From Pseudomonadales bacterium (lineage in GTDB: Bacteria; Pseudomonadota; Gammaproteobacteria; Pseudomonadales; DC-out160), in the NCBI GenBank assembly GCA_016765265.1, contig JAESQG010000029.1, forward strand, positions 10,486 through 15,946: a DNA stretch of 5,461 bases. Direction: 5' to 3'. Position 1 is the first letter of the stretch. Each line of letters begins with the position of its first letter. The position numbers and the translations under genes were made by a program. Below, in pieces: positions 1 through 5,461 of the stretch. A model generated the notes under the pieces. The model saw only the letters and a list, made by a program, of their open reading frames with translations, did not search any database and was not told the DNA's origin.

Positions 1-368
1 ATTTTCTTTTGGAAAACAAGACCAGGGATGGAGTTCTCACCGTTGAGTCTGGTTTGCAATATAAAATACTAAAAGAGGGAACAGGGTTGAAGCCGAAGTC
101 AACAGACACCGTGAGAGTGCACTACCACGGCACGCTAATTAATGGAGTAGTATTTGACAGTTCATTAAATCGAGGAGAATCAATTACTTTTAAAGTCAAT
201 GGTGTCATAAAGGGGTGGACGGAAGCATTGCAATTGATGAAGGTTGGAGCGAAATGGCAGTTATTTATTCCTGCGGACCTGGCTTATGGGATGGGCGGGA
301 CGCCCGGCGCCATCGGGCCCAATGCCGCATTGATCTTTGATGTGGAGTTGATTGCGATTGAATCCTAA
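1..368 (+). CDS. FKBP-type peptidyl-prolyl cis-trans isomerase, C-terminal part (Mip/FkpA/FklB type)
   Basis: This is the catalytic FKBP domain of a proline isomerase that helps proteins fold. The frame is open to the left edge (it reads Phe-Leu-Leu-Glu-Asn from position 3), so the TTG at 9 is probably an internal leucine and the N-terminus lies outside the window. The stretch before the domain (ENKTRDGVLTVESGLQY) is typical of long FKBPs, whose N-terminal helical part forms dimers. Counting from the TTG codon, the expected pocket residues are present: Y39, F49-D50, F61, V66-I67, W70, Y93 and F110. The stop is TAA at 366-368. The domain looks intact and active. Whether the protein is periplasmic or cytoplasmic cannot be judged without the N-terminus. 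It converges on the lipoprotein gene with 18 bases between the stops and no visible terminator. I recall an FKBP gene beside algQ in Pseudomonas, which fits this neighbourhood. Confidence 0.95.
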   Translation, partial: FLLENKTRDGVLTVESGLQYKILKEGTGLKPKSTDTVRVHYHGTLINGVVFDSSLNRGESITFKVNGVIKGWTEALQLMKVGAKWQLFIPADLAYGMGGTPGAIGPNAALIFDVELIAIES

Positions 369-386
369 TATGTTTCTCATCTAGCT

Positions 387-1373
387 CTAATCAGAATAAG
401 CAAATTCGAGACTTAAGCCATTAGACGAGGTGGCTAGAAAATGACCTTTATTTTGTCCGAATGCTACTGCAACAATCCGGGCTCCAGCCGGTTTCCACAT
501 GGATCGCTTAGGGGCGATCCATCGGCCTAATTTCGTTTTGGTATTAATATCCCAAAGCGTAATTTCTCTCGCGGTATTACCTACCAAAAATCGCTTTTCA
601 TCGGCAGAAAAGCTGACCGCTGAAATAGAGGCTCTTCGACCTCCGATCTTAATCACAGATTTATTATTTTCAATATCCCAAAGATCAGCTTCGCTATGCT
701 GACCTGAGGTTAAGGCCCATTTGCCTTTGCCGGACAAGGAAACGTAGTTGACTAAATTATCGTGGGCCCAGCTTCGTAAAAGGTGGCCATCTTTAAGGCG
801 CCACATCTTGGCCGTCTTATCATCTGAGCCGGTTAAGCCAGTGTCGCCATTGTCGCTAATGGCCACCGCTCTAACGCTGCCTTCATGAGAGACTGTTGAC
901 AAGATGCCACCCTGAGCCACATCTATATAAATAGCGTTGAAATTTTTCATTCCGATGAAAATAAACAATCCGTTTTCCGAGACTGCGATTGATAGGATGT
1001 CTGAGGGAGTGTTCCAAAAATGTAATGATTTTCCGGTTTCGGTGGACCAAAGTACCAGTCGTCGGTCATCTGCGGTGGCTGCAAATTTGCCTTCCGGTGA
1101 AAGGGCGACATCCACAAGGTTGGTGTAGCTACCTTTTGTGATATTCCAGTTGTATATTCTTTCGCCGTCCGAGAGACGCCAAAGACTGCCACCATGGTGA
1201 ATGGAGGCCACTAAGGAGTATCCATTTGATGACAAGTCTGCGGCATAAAGGCCTTGGCGGGCTTGCTCCCACGTTTGTGTAGGTCCTTCGTTGCAGCCGG
1301 CCAGACTTACGCAGAGTAATATCAACATTCGCGCATGTGGAAAATGAGTTGCCAAATAGGTCACAGTTTTCAT
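387..1373 (-). CDS. WD40-repeat beta-propeller lipoprotein
   Basis: This is a 328-residue protein of unknown specific role. It begins with a short polar segment, a hydrophobic run (residues 16-25) and a lipobox L24-A25-G26-C27, so it is probably cut before C27 and lipid-anchored. Asn rather than Asp follows the cysteine, which by the E. coli Lol rule favours the outer membrane. The rest is a row of WD40-like blades at roughly 44-76, 87-120, 127-163, 168-202, 208-233, 250-286 and 300-328. Several end in W-[RSD]-[LTI], for example LWRL, MWRL, LWDI (twice), and the clearest has the GSDDKTAKMW signature (182-191). That fits a single, probably seven-bladed propeller used for protein contacts; no catalytic motif is seen. 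The ATG at 1373 is preferred over the Met at residue 16 because only the longer form keeps an Arg before the hydrophobic run. No good Shine-Dalgarno sequence precedes it. It sits between FKBP and algQ. Confidence 0.85.
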   Translation of the reverse strand: MKTVTYLATHFPHARMLILLCVSLAGCNEGPTQTWEQARQGLYAADLSSNGYSLVASIHHGGSLWRLSDGERIYNWNITKGSYTNLVDVALSPEGKFAATADDRRLVLWSTETGKSLHFWNTPSDILSIAVSENGLFIFIGMKNFNAIYIDVAQGGILSTVSHEGSVRAVAISDNGDTGLTGSDDKTAKMWRLKDGHLLRSWAHDNLVNYVSLSGKGKWALTSGQHSEADLWDIENNKSVIKIGGRRASISAVSFSADEKRFLVGNTAREITLWDINTKTKLGRWIAPKRSMWKPAGARIVAVAFGQNKGHFLATSSNGLSLEFAYSD

Positions 1374-1400
1374 ATTGTAAATTTTATTGCGCTGTGGGGT

Positions 1401-1428
1401 TGAGTTCAGTTTAGTTCAGTTGAACTCA
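1401..1428 (-). promoter_or_regulatory. Repeat array upstream of the WD40 lipoprotein gene, possible operator
   Basis: The motif AGTTCA occurs at 1403-1408 and again 10 bases on at 1413-1418, followed by its inverse TGAACT at 1421-1426. The outer 8-base arms (1401-1408 and 1421-1428) are perfectly complementary. The array lies 28-55 bases before the lipoprotein start codon, a normal position for a repressor or activator site. One-helical-turn spacing suits a DNA-binding dimer or oligomer. I recognise no regulator for it, and no convincing -35/-10 pair is visible. Confidence 0.35.
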
Positions 1429-1449
1429 TGAAGTGCAATAAATGAGGTA

Positions 1450-1479
1450 ATAAAAAAGCCGTATTACCGGCTTTTTTAT
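1450..1479 (-). terminator. Rho-independent terminator behind algQ
   Basis: A 12-bp perfect stem (arms 1450-1461 and 1468-1479) closes a 6-base loop. The core is GCCG/CGGC, flanked by six A on one side and six T on the other. It begins 12 bases after the algQ stop codon, so it ends that transcript on the minus strand and separates algQ from the lipoprotein gene. The flanking A and T runs would let it work in either direction. Confidence 0.9.
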
Positions 1480-1491
1480 GGAAGCGATGGG

Positions 1492-1995
1492 TTAGGCGGT
1501 CAGTGTGGGTGTGGGCGGGGAAACTAATTCTTTATGGCGCAGATGTAGGACCTCTATCAATTGATCTTCCAGTTCAAATCGCTCCTCTAGTTGCTCGCCC
1601 AGGTTTGATAAATCTGTGGGTAGGCTCGACATTAGCTCATCGCAATGTTCAGCTGAGTCATATTTGTCATTAAATTTCACAACCGTGTCTGTGATAGCTT
1701 GAATTTTTGGGTAAAGGGACTTTGCTAAATCCGTGTTGTCACCAAACTCTTCGGCTTCTGACATGAGCTCGTCATATATTTCAAAGTGACCTGCAGACAC
1801 GTAGTCGATAAGAACCTGGCAAAGCGCTTGAATTTTTATACTTATGGGGGTGTTTTTGGGTGTGTACTCTTTTAGGCCATCCACTGCGCACAATAATAAT
1901 ATGACCTCCTGGCGTTCATGTAGCCACTTTTCTACCAACTTATCTACAGTTCCCCAATGCTCTTTGATCGTTTCCGTCTCGTTGGTTTTTAACAT
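1492..1995 (-). CDS. algQ: Rsd/AlgQ family anti-RNA polymerase sigma-70 factor
   Basis: This is a 167-residue cytoplasmic regulator of the Rsd/AlgQ family. Family members bind the housekeeping sigma factor (region 4), reduce its use by RNA polymerase as growth slows, and in Pseudomonas affect alginate and virulence gene expression. The family signature is clear: an EHWGTVDKLVEKWLHER segment (12-28), the hallmark LIDYVSAGHFEIYDEL (62-77) and LEERFELEDQLIEVLHLRHKE (136-156). Length and detail are closer to Pseudomonas AlgQ than to E. coli Rsd. The protein should be all-helical, and the short Pro/Thr-rich tail after residue 158 looks disordered. The ATG at 1995 has an AGGA Shine-Dalgarno 7 bases upstream (2003-2006). 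The gene is followed by a strong terminator and preceded by a long leader full of inverted repeats, so it is probably transcribed alone and may be tightly controlled. Confidence 0.93.
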   Translation of the reverse strand: MLKTNETETIKEHWGTVDKLVEKWLHERQEVILLLCAVDGLKEYTPKNTPISIKIQALCQVLIDYVSAGHFEIYDELMSEAEEFGDNTDLAKSLYPKIQAITDTVVKFNDKYDSAEHCDELMSSLPTDLSNLGEQLEERFELEDQLIEVLHLRHKELVSPPTPTLTA

Positions 1996-2208
1996 ATTCC
2001 CGTCCTACAATATTTGTTTCGACATTTTTTCATCAGTACGATGTAAAAACGAATTTGGTTAATTGAAATCAACCAATGTCCAGAATAGGCCAAGGTAAGC
2101 TTTAAGGGCAAGGGGTAGTTTAGAAATTTATCAATTAATTTAATGTCAATAGGACATAATCAAGAACGGATCAATTAATTATTATGTTGGCGTAAGGCTA
2201 TGAAAGTA
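1996..2208. other. Palindrome-rich intergenic leader upstream of algQ
   Basis: No convincing gene is seen here. The stretch holds an imperfect palindrome with 10-base arms at 2025-2034 and 2040-2049 (one mismatch, 5-base loop), an imperfect 22-base palindrome at 2055-2076 (outer arms TTGGTT/AACCAA), a 7-base inverted repeat at 2154-2160 and 2181-2187, and the 11-base direct repeat ATCAATTAATT at 2130-2140 and 2170-2180. On the minus strand a perfect TTGACA hexamer lies at 2149-2144, facing algQ, but no good -10 box follows at the usual spacing. The most likely role is the promoter and control region of algQ. Confidence 0.5.
2130..2180. repeat. Pair of 11-bp direct repeats, ATCAATTAATT
   Basis: Identical copies lie at 2130-2140 and 2170-2180, exactly 40 bases apart. 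The related core TTAATTAA lies at 2209-2216 in the centre of the 28-bp palindrome. The first copy falls just downstream of the minus-strand TTGACA hexamer. AT-rich low complexity could explain the match by chance, so any regulatory role is only a suggestion. Confidence 0.4.
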
Positions 2209-2226
2209 TTAATTAATACTTTCATA
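2199..2226. repeat. 28-bp perfect palindrome
   Basis: The two 14-base halves (2199-2212 and 2213-2226) are exact reverse complements with no spacer. The left half reads TATGAAAGTATTAA. It covers the last codons and stop of the small minus-strand frame at 2209-2385. As RNA it could fold into a hairpin, but no T run follows on either strand, so it is not a standard terminator. As DNA it could bind a symmetrical protein dimer. It may mark the end of the tex-gshA-rmf-like transcript or an upstream site for algQ. Confidence 0.7.
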
Positions 2227-2385
2227 TTGCTTGGAAGCCATAAGTGTCGTCATGCTTTCTAGTTCTTGAACTGCGATCTTTAATGAGGAGAATCTATAAC
2301 GCCCACGTCGCCATGGGTCAGTTTTATAAGCTTTAAATCGAGCGTGACGATTATTAATGACTACTTTCTTAAGTTACACGGCCAT
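2209..2385 (-). pseudogene. Small reading frame interrupted by an early in-frame stop (function unknown)
   Basis: Starting at the ATG at 2385-2383, the frame reads Met-Ala-Val, then TAA (2376-2374), then runs open for 54 more codons to TAA at 2211-2209. The downstream peptide looks protein-like. It starts KKVVINNRHARF, continues with a basic aromatic segment (YKTDPWRRGRYRF) and then a helix-like segment (SSLKIAVQELESMTTLMAS). It begins 9 bases after the stop of the rmf-like gene on the same strand, so the two could be co-translated. No good ribosome site precedes the ATG, and after the stop there is no ATG/GTG/TTG start until a Met near the end; an ATT at 2358 is a remote option. It may be a gene broken by a point mutation, a sequencing error, an unusual-start gene, or a chance open frame. 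I recognise no family. Confidence 0.35.
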
Positions 2386-2394
2386 AGAATTTGA

Positions 2395-2640
2395 TTAGGC
2401 AATTTGATCTTCTTGTTCTTCTACGCTGTGATTGTCAGAGTTTGTTTCTTCGCGCTCAAGGCTTTCTCGGTAGTGCTCATAGCCATCGTCATATCCTGCT
2501 TCCCATGCAGCTGTGACGATTTCCACTCGATAAGGTGCATGACGGCTCTCACCGGCTAAACCGTGCATAAATCCTTGCCTGTATGCTTTATCAAGCGTGT
2601 CCACATTCCATTCATTGTTGGTGTTTTTTTTGCTTTCCAT
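2395..2640 (-). CDS. Ribosome modulation factor (RMF)-like small acidic protein
   Basis: This is an 81-residue protein whose core matches the RMF family, small proteins that bind ribosomes in stationary phase and drive 100S dimer formation. Residues 19-30 (AYRQGFMHGLAG) align with E. coli AHQRGYQAGIAG as I recall it. They are followed by P36-Y37, eight residues, then W46-x2-G49-Y50, the same spacing as PY-x8-W-x2-G-W in E. coli. Unlike E. coli RMF (about 55 residues and basic), this one is acidic: I count 19 Asp/Glu against 8 Lys/Arg, with nine acidic residues in the tail from 59 to 81. Ribosome binding is therefore uncertain. The ATG at 2640 is chosen because GGGGA lies 5 bases upstream (2646-2650); a longer in-frame start at 2838 would overlap the end of gshA and adds no family-like sequence. 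It sits 139 bases behind gshA. A CrpP-like or other RMF-superfamily role is possible. Confidence 0.75.
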   Translation of the reverse strand: MESKKNTNNEWNVDTLDKAYRQGFMHGLAGESRHAPYRVEIVTAAWEAGYDDGYEHYRESLEREETNSDNHSVEEQEDQIA

Positions 2641-2699
2641 TGCTGTCCCCAGATAAAATGAAATCTTGAAGCTACTCAATTTAAATCTCATTCGCTTTG

Positions 2700-2705
2700 A
2701 GTATA
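2700..2705 (-). promoter_or_regulatory. Candidate -10 box for the rmf-like gene
   Basis: On the minus strand TATACT is followed by CAAA and stands about 60 bases before the rmf-like start codon. It resembles the -10 element used by stationary-phase sigma (RpoS), which often lacks a clear -35 box, and none is seen here. The adjacent 7-base inverted repeat (2673-2679 and 2697-2703) overlaps it. This is an inference from one hexamer. Confidence 0.3.
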
Positions 2706-2779
2706 TGTAGCATGAATTTTTAGAATGTGCACGATGATAGTTGATTTTTTTTAAAAAGAGGCTAGCGACTTTCGAAACG

Positions 2780-4390
2780 TTAATCCCTAAAGTAATCCGC
2801 AAGAAATTGATCAAAGGTAACCGTGTCAGCATCTTCAATCATTTTTTGTTTTTTGATTGAGTCGTGAGACATCGTAACAAAATCACCATTGCTCGGAATT
2901 AACGGATCACCTTTTGTTTCATCGCCAATATGATCTCGCTTAAAGTAATTTTCATGTTCAAGCGCTTTGCTCATGGCAAATTCATAGAAAGAAAGATTCC
3001 CATCAAACAATGTGTTGAGGATGATTGCTGAGGGTGTTGTATTGGGGTCGGCCACTTTGAGTCTTTGTGTTTTTAATGCGGATGAGTACTGTTGAGTGCT
3101 CTGAGCTTTGTCCAAAAGTTCTGCGGTTAAACTCATTTGATCTAACAATTCGTCTGCCCAGTTTTTAATGCTGTTGGTTTTGTGGCGAATAGTTAAAGAT
3201 TGCTTAGTGTTACGACCACTAAGGACAATTTTGCGTTGATTATCGCTCACATCTTTTTGTTCTTTGTCGTCAATTAATGGGCTGTCTTCAAGGAGGCAGT
3301 GCAAAGCAAATAAATCGAGAAAGCGAGCTTGTGTTTCAGATATACCAATGGGTGAAAAGGGGTCAAGATCAATGCAGCGCATCTCGATATATTCTACACC
3401 GCGAGATTTCAGCGCCTGTGATGGGCTTTCACCGCTGTCAGCGGTTCTTTTCGGGCGAATGGTGCCGTAATACTCGTTTTCGATTTGCAGAGTATTACTG
3501 TTAAGCTGCATGTATTCGCCTTCTTTTTTTATACCTAATTTTTGGTAGGGAGGGTAAGGTGTGCCCATTGCCTTGCCAAGGGAAGTGACGTAAGAGGGTA
3601 GGTCGTTGTAGCAAATTTTTAAATTAGACTGAGCACTGTTTTGATAGCCTAAATCACTCATCCTTAGTGATGTGGCATAAGGTGAATAAAGTGTATGGCC
3701 GTTGAATGTTTGAAGTTTGTGATCGCGTCCCCGCAAAAATGATGCGCATACAGCAGGCGAGGCACCAAATAAGTAAATGGGTAACCAGCTATAGCGTTGA
3801 AAATTACGGATTAGGGAAAAATAACCTGCGGAAGTAAAATCTTGTAGGGAAGAGTTCTCTTTTTTCGCTACACCAGGGCCTTCTGCTATGTATAGCTGTT
3901 CCCAGAACGCGCTTGGAACAGAAAAATTGTAATGAATACCCGCTATGGATTGCATCAGTCGTCCATAGCGATGCCACAGGCCGTGGCGATAAACAGTTTT
4001 CATTTTCCCAATATTGGAGTTTCCATATTGTGCAATGGGTATGCTCTCATCGCCACCCATAATACAAGGCATGCTGTTAACCCAGAGTTTTTCGCCATCG
4101 ATATTTTGATAGACATAGCGGTGTATGCTCTTAAGATATTCTAAAGGCTGTTCCACCTCGGTAAATGCTGGGGTGATGAACTCCAACAGGGCTTCTGAGT
4201 AATCAGTTGTGATGCTAGGGTGAGTTAGAGCTGCGCCCAGGGATTGAGGATGAGGTGTTTGCGCCAAATGTCCATCGGGCAAAATGCGGAGGCTTTCCTT
4301 TTCTATGCCACGGCGGATTTTGTTTAATTCCCAGTCGTTGAGCGATGCGGTAATCAGATCAGTTCGTCGCTGTAAGGATGTGGCTGTCAC
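2780..4390 (-). CDS. gshA: Glutamate-cysteine ligase (gamma-glutamylcysteine synthetase)
   Basis: This enzyme catalyses the first and rate-limiting step of glutathione synthesis: ATP-dependent joining of the glutamate gamma-carboxyl to cysteine, in the cytoplasm. At 536 residues it matches the E. coli class (518). Conserved blocks include GIEKESLR (28-35), TTDYSEALLEFITP (61-74), QYGNSNIGKMKTVYRHGL (121-138), GIHYNFSVP (151-159), YLFGASPA (206-213), IENEYYGTIRPKR (303-315) and YIEMRCIDLDPFSPIG (334-349). Residues E30, E32, D63, E70, H153, E336 and R338 line up with the metal- and substrate-binding positions of the E. coli enzyme. The C-terminal MIEDADTVTFDQFLADYF also matches, so the protein is complete. 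The start is GTG at 4390-4388, with AAGAGG 9 bases upstream (4400-4405); a nearby ATG is out of frame. It follows tex by 39 bases without a terminator, which suggests co-transcription. Nothing points to loss of function. Confidence 0.96.
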   Translation of the reverse strand: MTATSLQRRTDLITASLNDWELNKIRRGIEKESLRILPDGHLAQTPHPQSLGAALTHPSITTDYSEALLEFITPAFTEVEQPLEYLKSIHRYVYQNIDGEKLWVNSMPCIMGGDESIPIAQYGNSNIGKMKTVYRHGLWHRYGRLMQSIAGIHYNFSVPSAFWEQLYIAEGPGVAKKENSSLQDFTSAGYFSLIRNFQRYSWLPIYLFGASPAVCASFLRGRDHKLQTFNGHTLYSPYATSLRMSDLGYQNSAQSNLKICYNDLPSYVTSLGKAMGTPYPPYQKLGIKKEGEYMQLNSNTLQIENEYYGTIRPKRTADSGESPSQALKSRGVEYIEMRCIDLDPFSPIGISETQARFLDLFALHCLLEDSPLIDDKEQKDVSDNQRKIVLSGRNTKQSLTIRHKTNSIKNWADELLDQMSLTAELLDKAQSTQQYSSALKTQRLKVADPNTTPSAIILNTLFDGNLSFYEFAMSKALEHENYFKRDHIGDETKGDPLIPSNGDFVTMSHDSIKKQKMIEDADTVTFDQFLADYFRD

Positions 4391-4429
4391 TACGCATAAC
4401 CTCTTGGTTGTCTTTCTCGACTGCGGTTG

Positions 4430-5461
4430 CTATTTTTTGGTTTTAAGGGTTTTCGCATCGGCAAATAAATCCGCAAATGTACCTGTTTTCCCCTCTGGCA
4501 GCGCCTCTTTATTTCGCTTGCCGTTATTGGTGGATTTCTTGTGATCGGTCTTCTTGTATTTATCCTTGCGCTTCGCTGGTTTTGGTTTGCCGTCAGCGCC
4601 CTCTTGCTTGTGATTGTGTTTTCTTGCTGTAAGGGCATCATCCAAACGCATGGTAAGTCCGATGCGTTTCCGTTCAATATCCACTTCCAACACCTTGACT
4701 TTGACAATGTCTCCCGCTTTAACTACTTCCCGGGGGTCTTTGACAAAGTTGTTAGACAGCATTGAGATATGTACTAATCCATCTTGATGCACGCCAACAT
4801 CAACGAAGGCACCAAAGTTGGTTACGTTGGTGACCACGCCCTCTAGTATCATGTTTTCGGTGAGGTCATTTAAAGTGTTGACCCCTTCTTTAAATTCTGC
4901 CGTTTTAAACTCAGGCCGCGGATCTCTACCTGGTTTTTCCAGCTCCTTAAGAATATCAGTGACTGTGGGTAGGCCAAATTTTTCATTAGTAAAGTCTGAC
5001 GGATTCACTGTTTGTAAAAAGCTTTTTTCGCCGACGATATTTTGCAACGGTCGATCAAATTTTGCGGCAATGCTTTTAACAATTTGGTAGGCTTCAGGGT
5101 GCACGCTTGAGGCGTCTAACGGGTTGACGCCATTCATTATGCGCAAAAACCCTGCCGCCTGCTCAAAGGTTTTATTGCCCAAGCGGGGGACTTCTTTTAA
5201 TTCGTCACGATCAGAAAATTGCCCATTCTGATCCCGAAATGACACGATATTGTTGGCAATAGTGTGGTTTAAGCCCGATATTCGCGCCAAGAGAGGGGCT
5301 GAGGCGGTGTTTACATCGACTCCCACAGCGTTAACGCAATCTTCCACTACGGTATCAAGGCCTCTCGCCATTCGGTTTTGATTAACGTCATGCTGATATT
5401 GACCAACCCCAATTGATTTGGGTTCGATTTTGACAAGTTCCGCCAACGGATCTTGCAGTCG
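4430..5461 (-). CDS. tex: Tex/YhgF family S1-domain RNA-binding transcription accessory protein, C-terminal part
   Basis: This is the last 343 codons of Tex, a conserved nucleic-acid-binding protein (about 770-790 residues in full) linked to transcription and, in Pseudomonas and other pathogens, to toxin expression and fitness. The frame is open at the right edge (Arg-Leu-Gln-Asp-Pro before LAELVKIEPKSIGVGQYQHD), so the TTG at 5446 is internal and not a start. Numbering from that codon, the end of the YqgF-like region carries the signature SIGVGQYQHDVNQ (11-23). A double helix-hairpin-helix region lies at about 48-103 (ISGLNHTIANNIV, VPRLGNKTFEQAAGFLRI). An S1 RNA-binding domain spans about 199-268 (EGVVTNVTNFGAFVDVGVHQ, VDIERKRIGLTMRL). 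A lysine-rich, probably disordered tail follows (276-318) and ends in TGTFADLFADAKTLKTKK. The HTH and most of YqgF lie outside the window. gshA follows closely; I recall tex near gshA in Pseudomonas too. Confidence 0.95.
   Translation of the reverse strand, partial: RLQDPLAELVKIEPKSIGVGQYQHDVNQNRMARGLDTVVEDCVNAVGVDVNTASAPLLARISGLNHTIANNIVSFRDQNGQFSDRDELKEVPRLGNKTFEQAAGFLRIMNGVNPLDASSVHPEAYQIVKSIAAKFDRPLQNIVGEKSFLQTVNPSDFTNEKFGLPTVTDILKELEKPGRDPRPEFKTAEFKEGVNTLNDLTENMILEGVVTNVTNFGAFVDVGVHQDGLVHISMLSNNFVKDPREVVKAGDIVKVKVLEVDIERKRIGLTMRLDDALTARKHNHKQEGADGKPKPAKRKDKYKKTDHKKSTNNGKRNKEALPEGKTGTFADLFADAKTLKTKK

Noticed and set aside
947..1195. Minus-strand 82-codon frame inside the WD40 gene
   Set aside because: It is an alternative frame within a well-supported propeller coding sequence.
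1844..2062. Plus-strand 72-codon frame over the algQ start
   Set aside because: Most of it is antisense to algQ, with no ribosome site or recognisable sequence.
2283..2336. Plus-strand mini-frame of 17 codons starting ATG AGG AGA
   Set aside because: It is too short, and the complementary minus-strand frame has more protein-like composition.
2735..2760. T-run/A-run stretch behind gshA as a possible terminator
   Set aside because: There is no GC stem; it is only a TTTTTT/AAAAA run, so gshA transcripts may read through.
2641..2838. N-terminal extension of the rmf-like gene to a start at 2838
   Set aside because: It overlaps the last codons of gshA, has no RMF-like sequence, and the ATG at 2640 has a good ribosome site.
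3264..3504. Two overlapping plus-strand frames opposite gshA
   Set aside because: Both are antisense to conserved gshA motifs and overlap each other; they are shadows.
4390..4707. Minus-strand 105-codon Arg/Asn/Lys-rich frame ending at the gshA start
   Set aside because: It is a shifted reading of the lysine-rich tex C-terminus, which is clearly coding in the other frame; no domain is seen.
4541..4765. Plus-strand 74-codon frame encoding a very hydrophobic, membrane-like peptide
   Set aside because: It is antisense to the lysine-rich tail and S1 domain of tex; lysine codons read backwards give Phe and Leu, which explains the hydrophobic look.

Overview
The window looks like an ordinary chromosomal stretch of a moderately AT-rich gammaproteobacterium. 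The Pseudomonas-type AlgQ/Rsd protein, the E. coli-class (GshA) glutamate-cysteine ligase and the Tex-gshA pairing all point to the Pseudomonas/Cellvibrio side of that class. I cannot name genus or species from sequence alone.

Layout from left to right. Positions 1-368 (+) hold the catalytic end of a Mip/FkpA/FklB-type FKBP peptidyl-prolyl isomerase that starts outside the window. Tail to tail with it is a minus-strand gene for a WD40 beta-propeller lipoprotein (387-1373). A strong hairpin terminator (1450-1479) separates that gene from algQ/rsd (1492-1995, -), which encodes an anti-sigma-70 regulator. A roughly 400-base stretch follows (1996-2394). It is rich in palindromes and direct repeats, and it also holds an overlooked small minus-strand reading frame that carries an in-frame stop near its start. 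Next come an 81-residue ribosome-modulation-factor-like protein (2395-2640, -), a complete gshA (2780-4390, -) and the C-terminal 343 codons of tex (4430-5461, -), which runs off the right edge.

The minus-strand order tex, gshA, rmf-like, small ORF looks like one transcriptional direction. The tex-gshA gap is only 39 bases and has no terminator. The rmf-like gene has a plausible promoter of its own. algQ and the lipoprotein gene are probably transcribed separately. FKBP next to algQ, and tex next to gshA, are arrangements I recall from Pseudomonas, so the backbone is conserved and the WD40 lipoprotein looks like the inserted element.

No mobile element, CRISPR array, tRNA or rRNA was seen. 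I see no convincing new multi-gene system. The parts most worth a second look are the strongly acidic RMF homologue, the stop-interrupted small ORF behind it, a 28-bp perfect palindrome at the end of that ORF, and the repeat array upstream of the lipoprotein gene.
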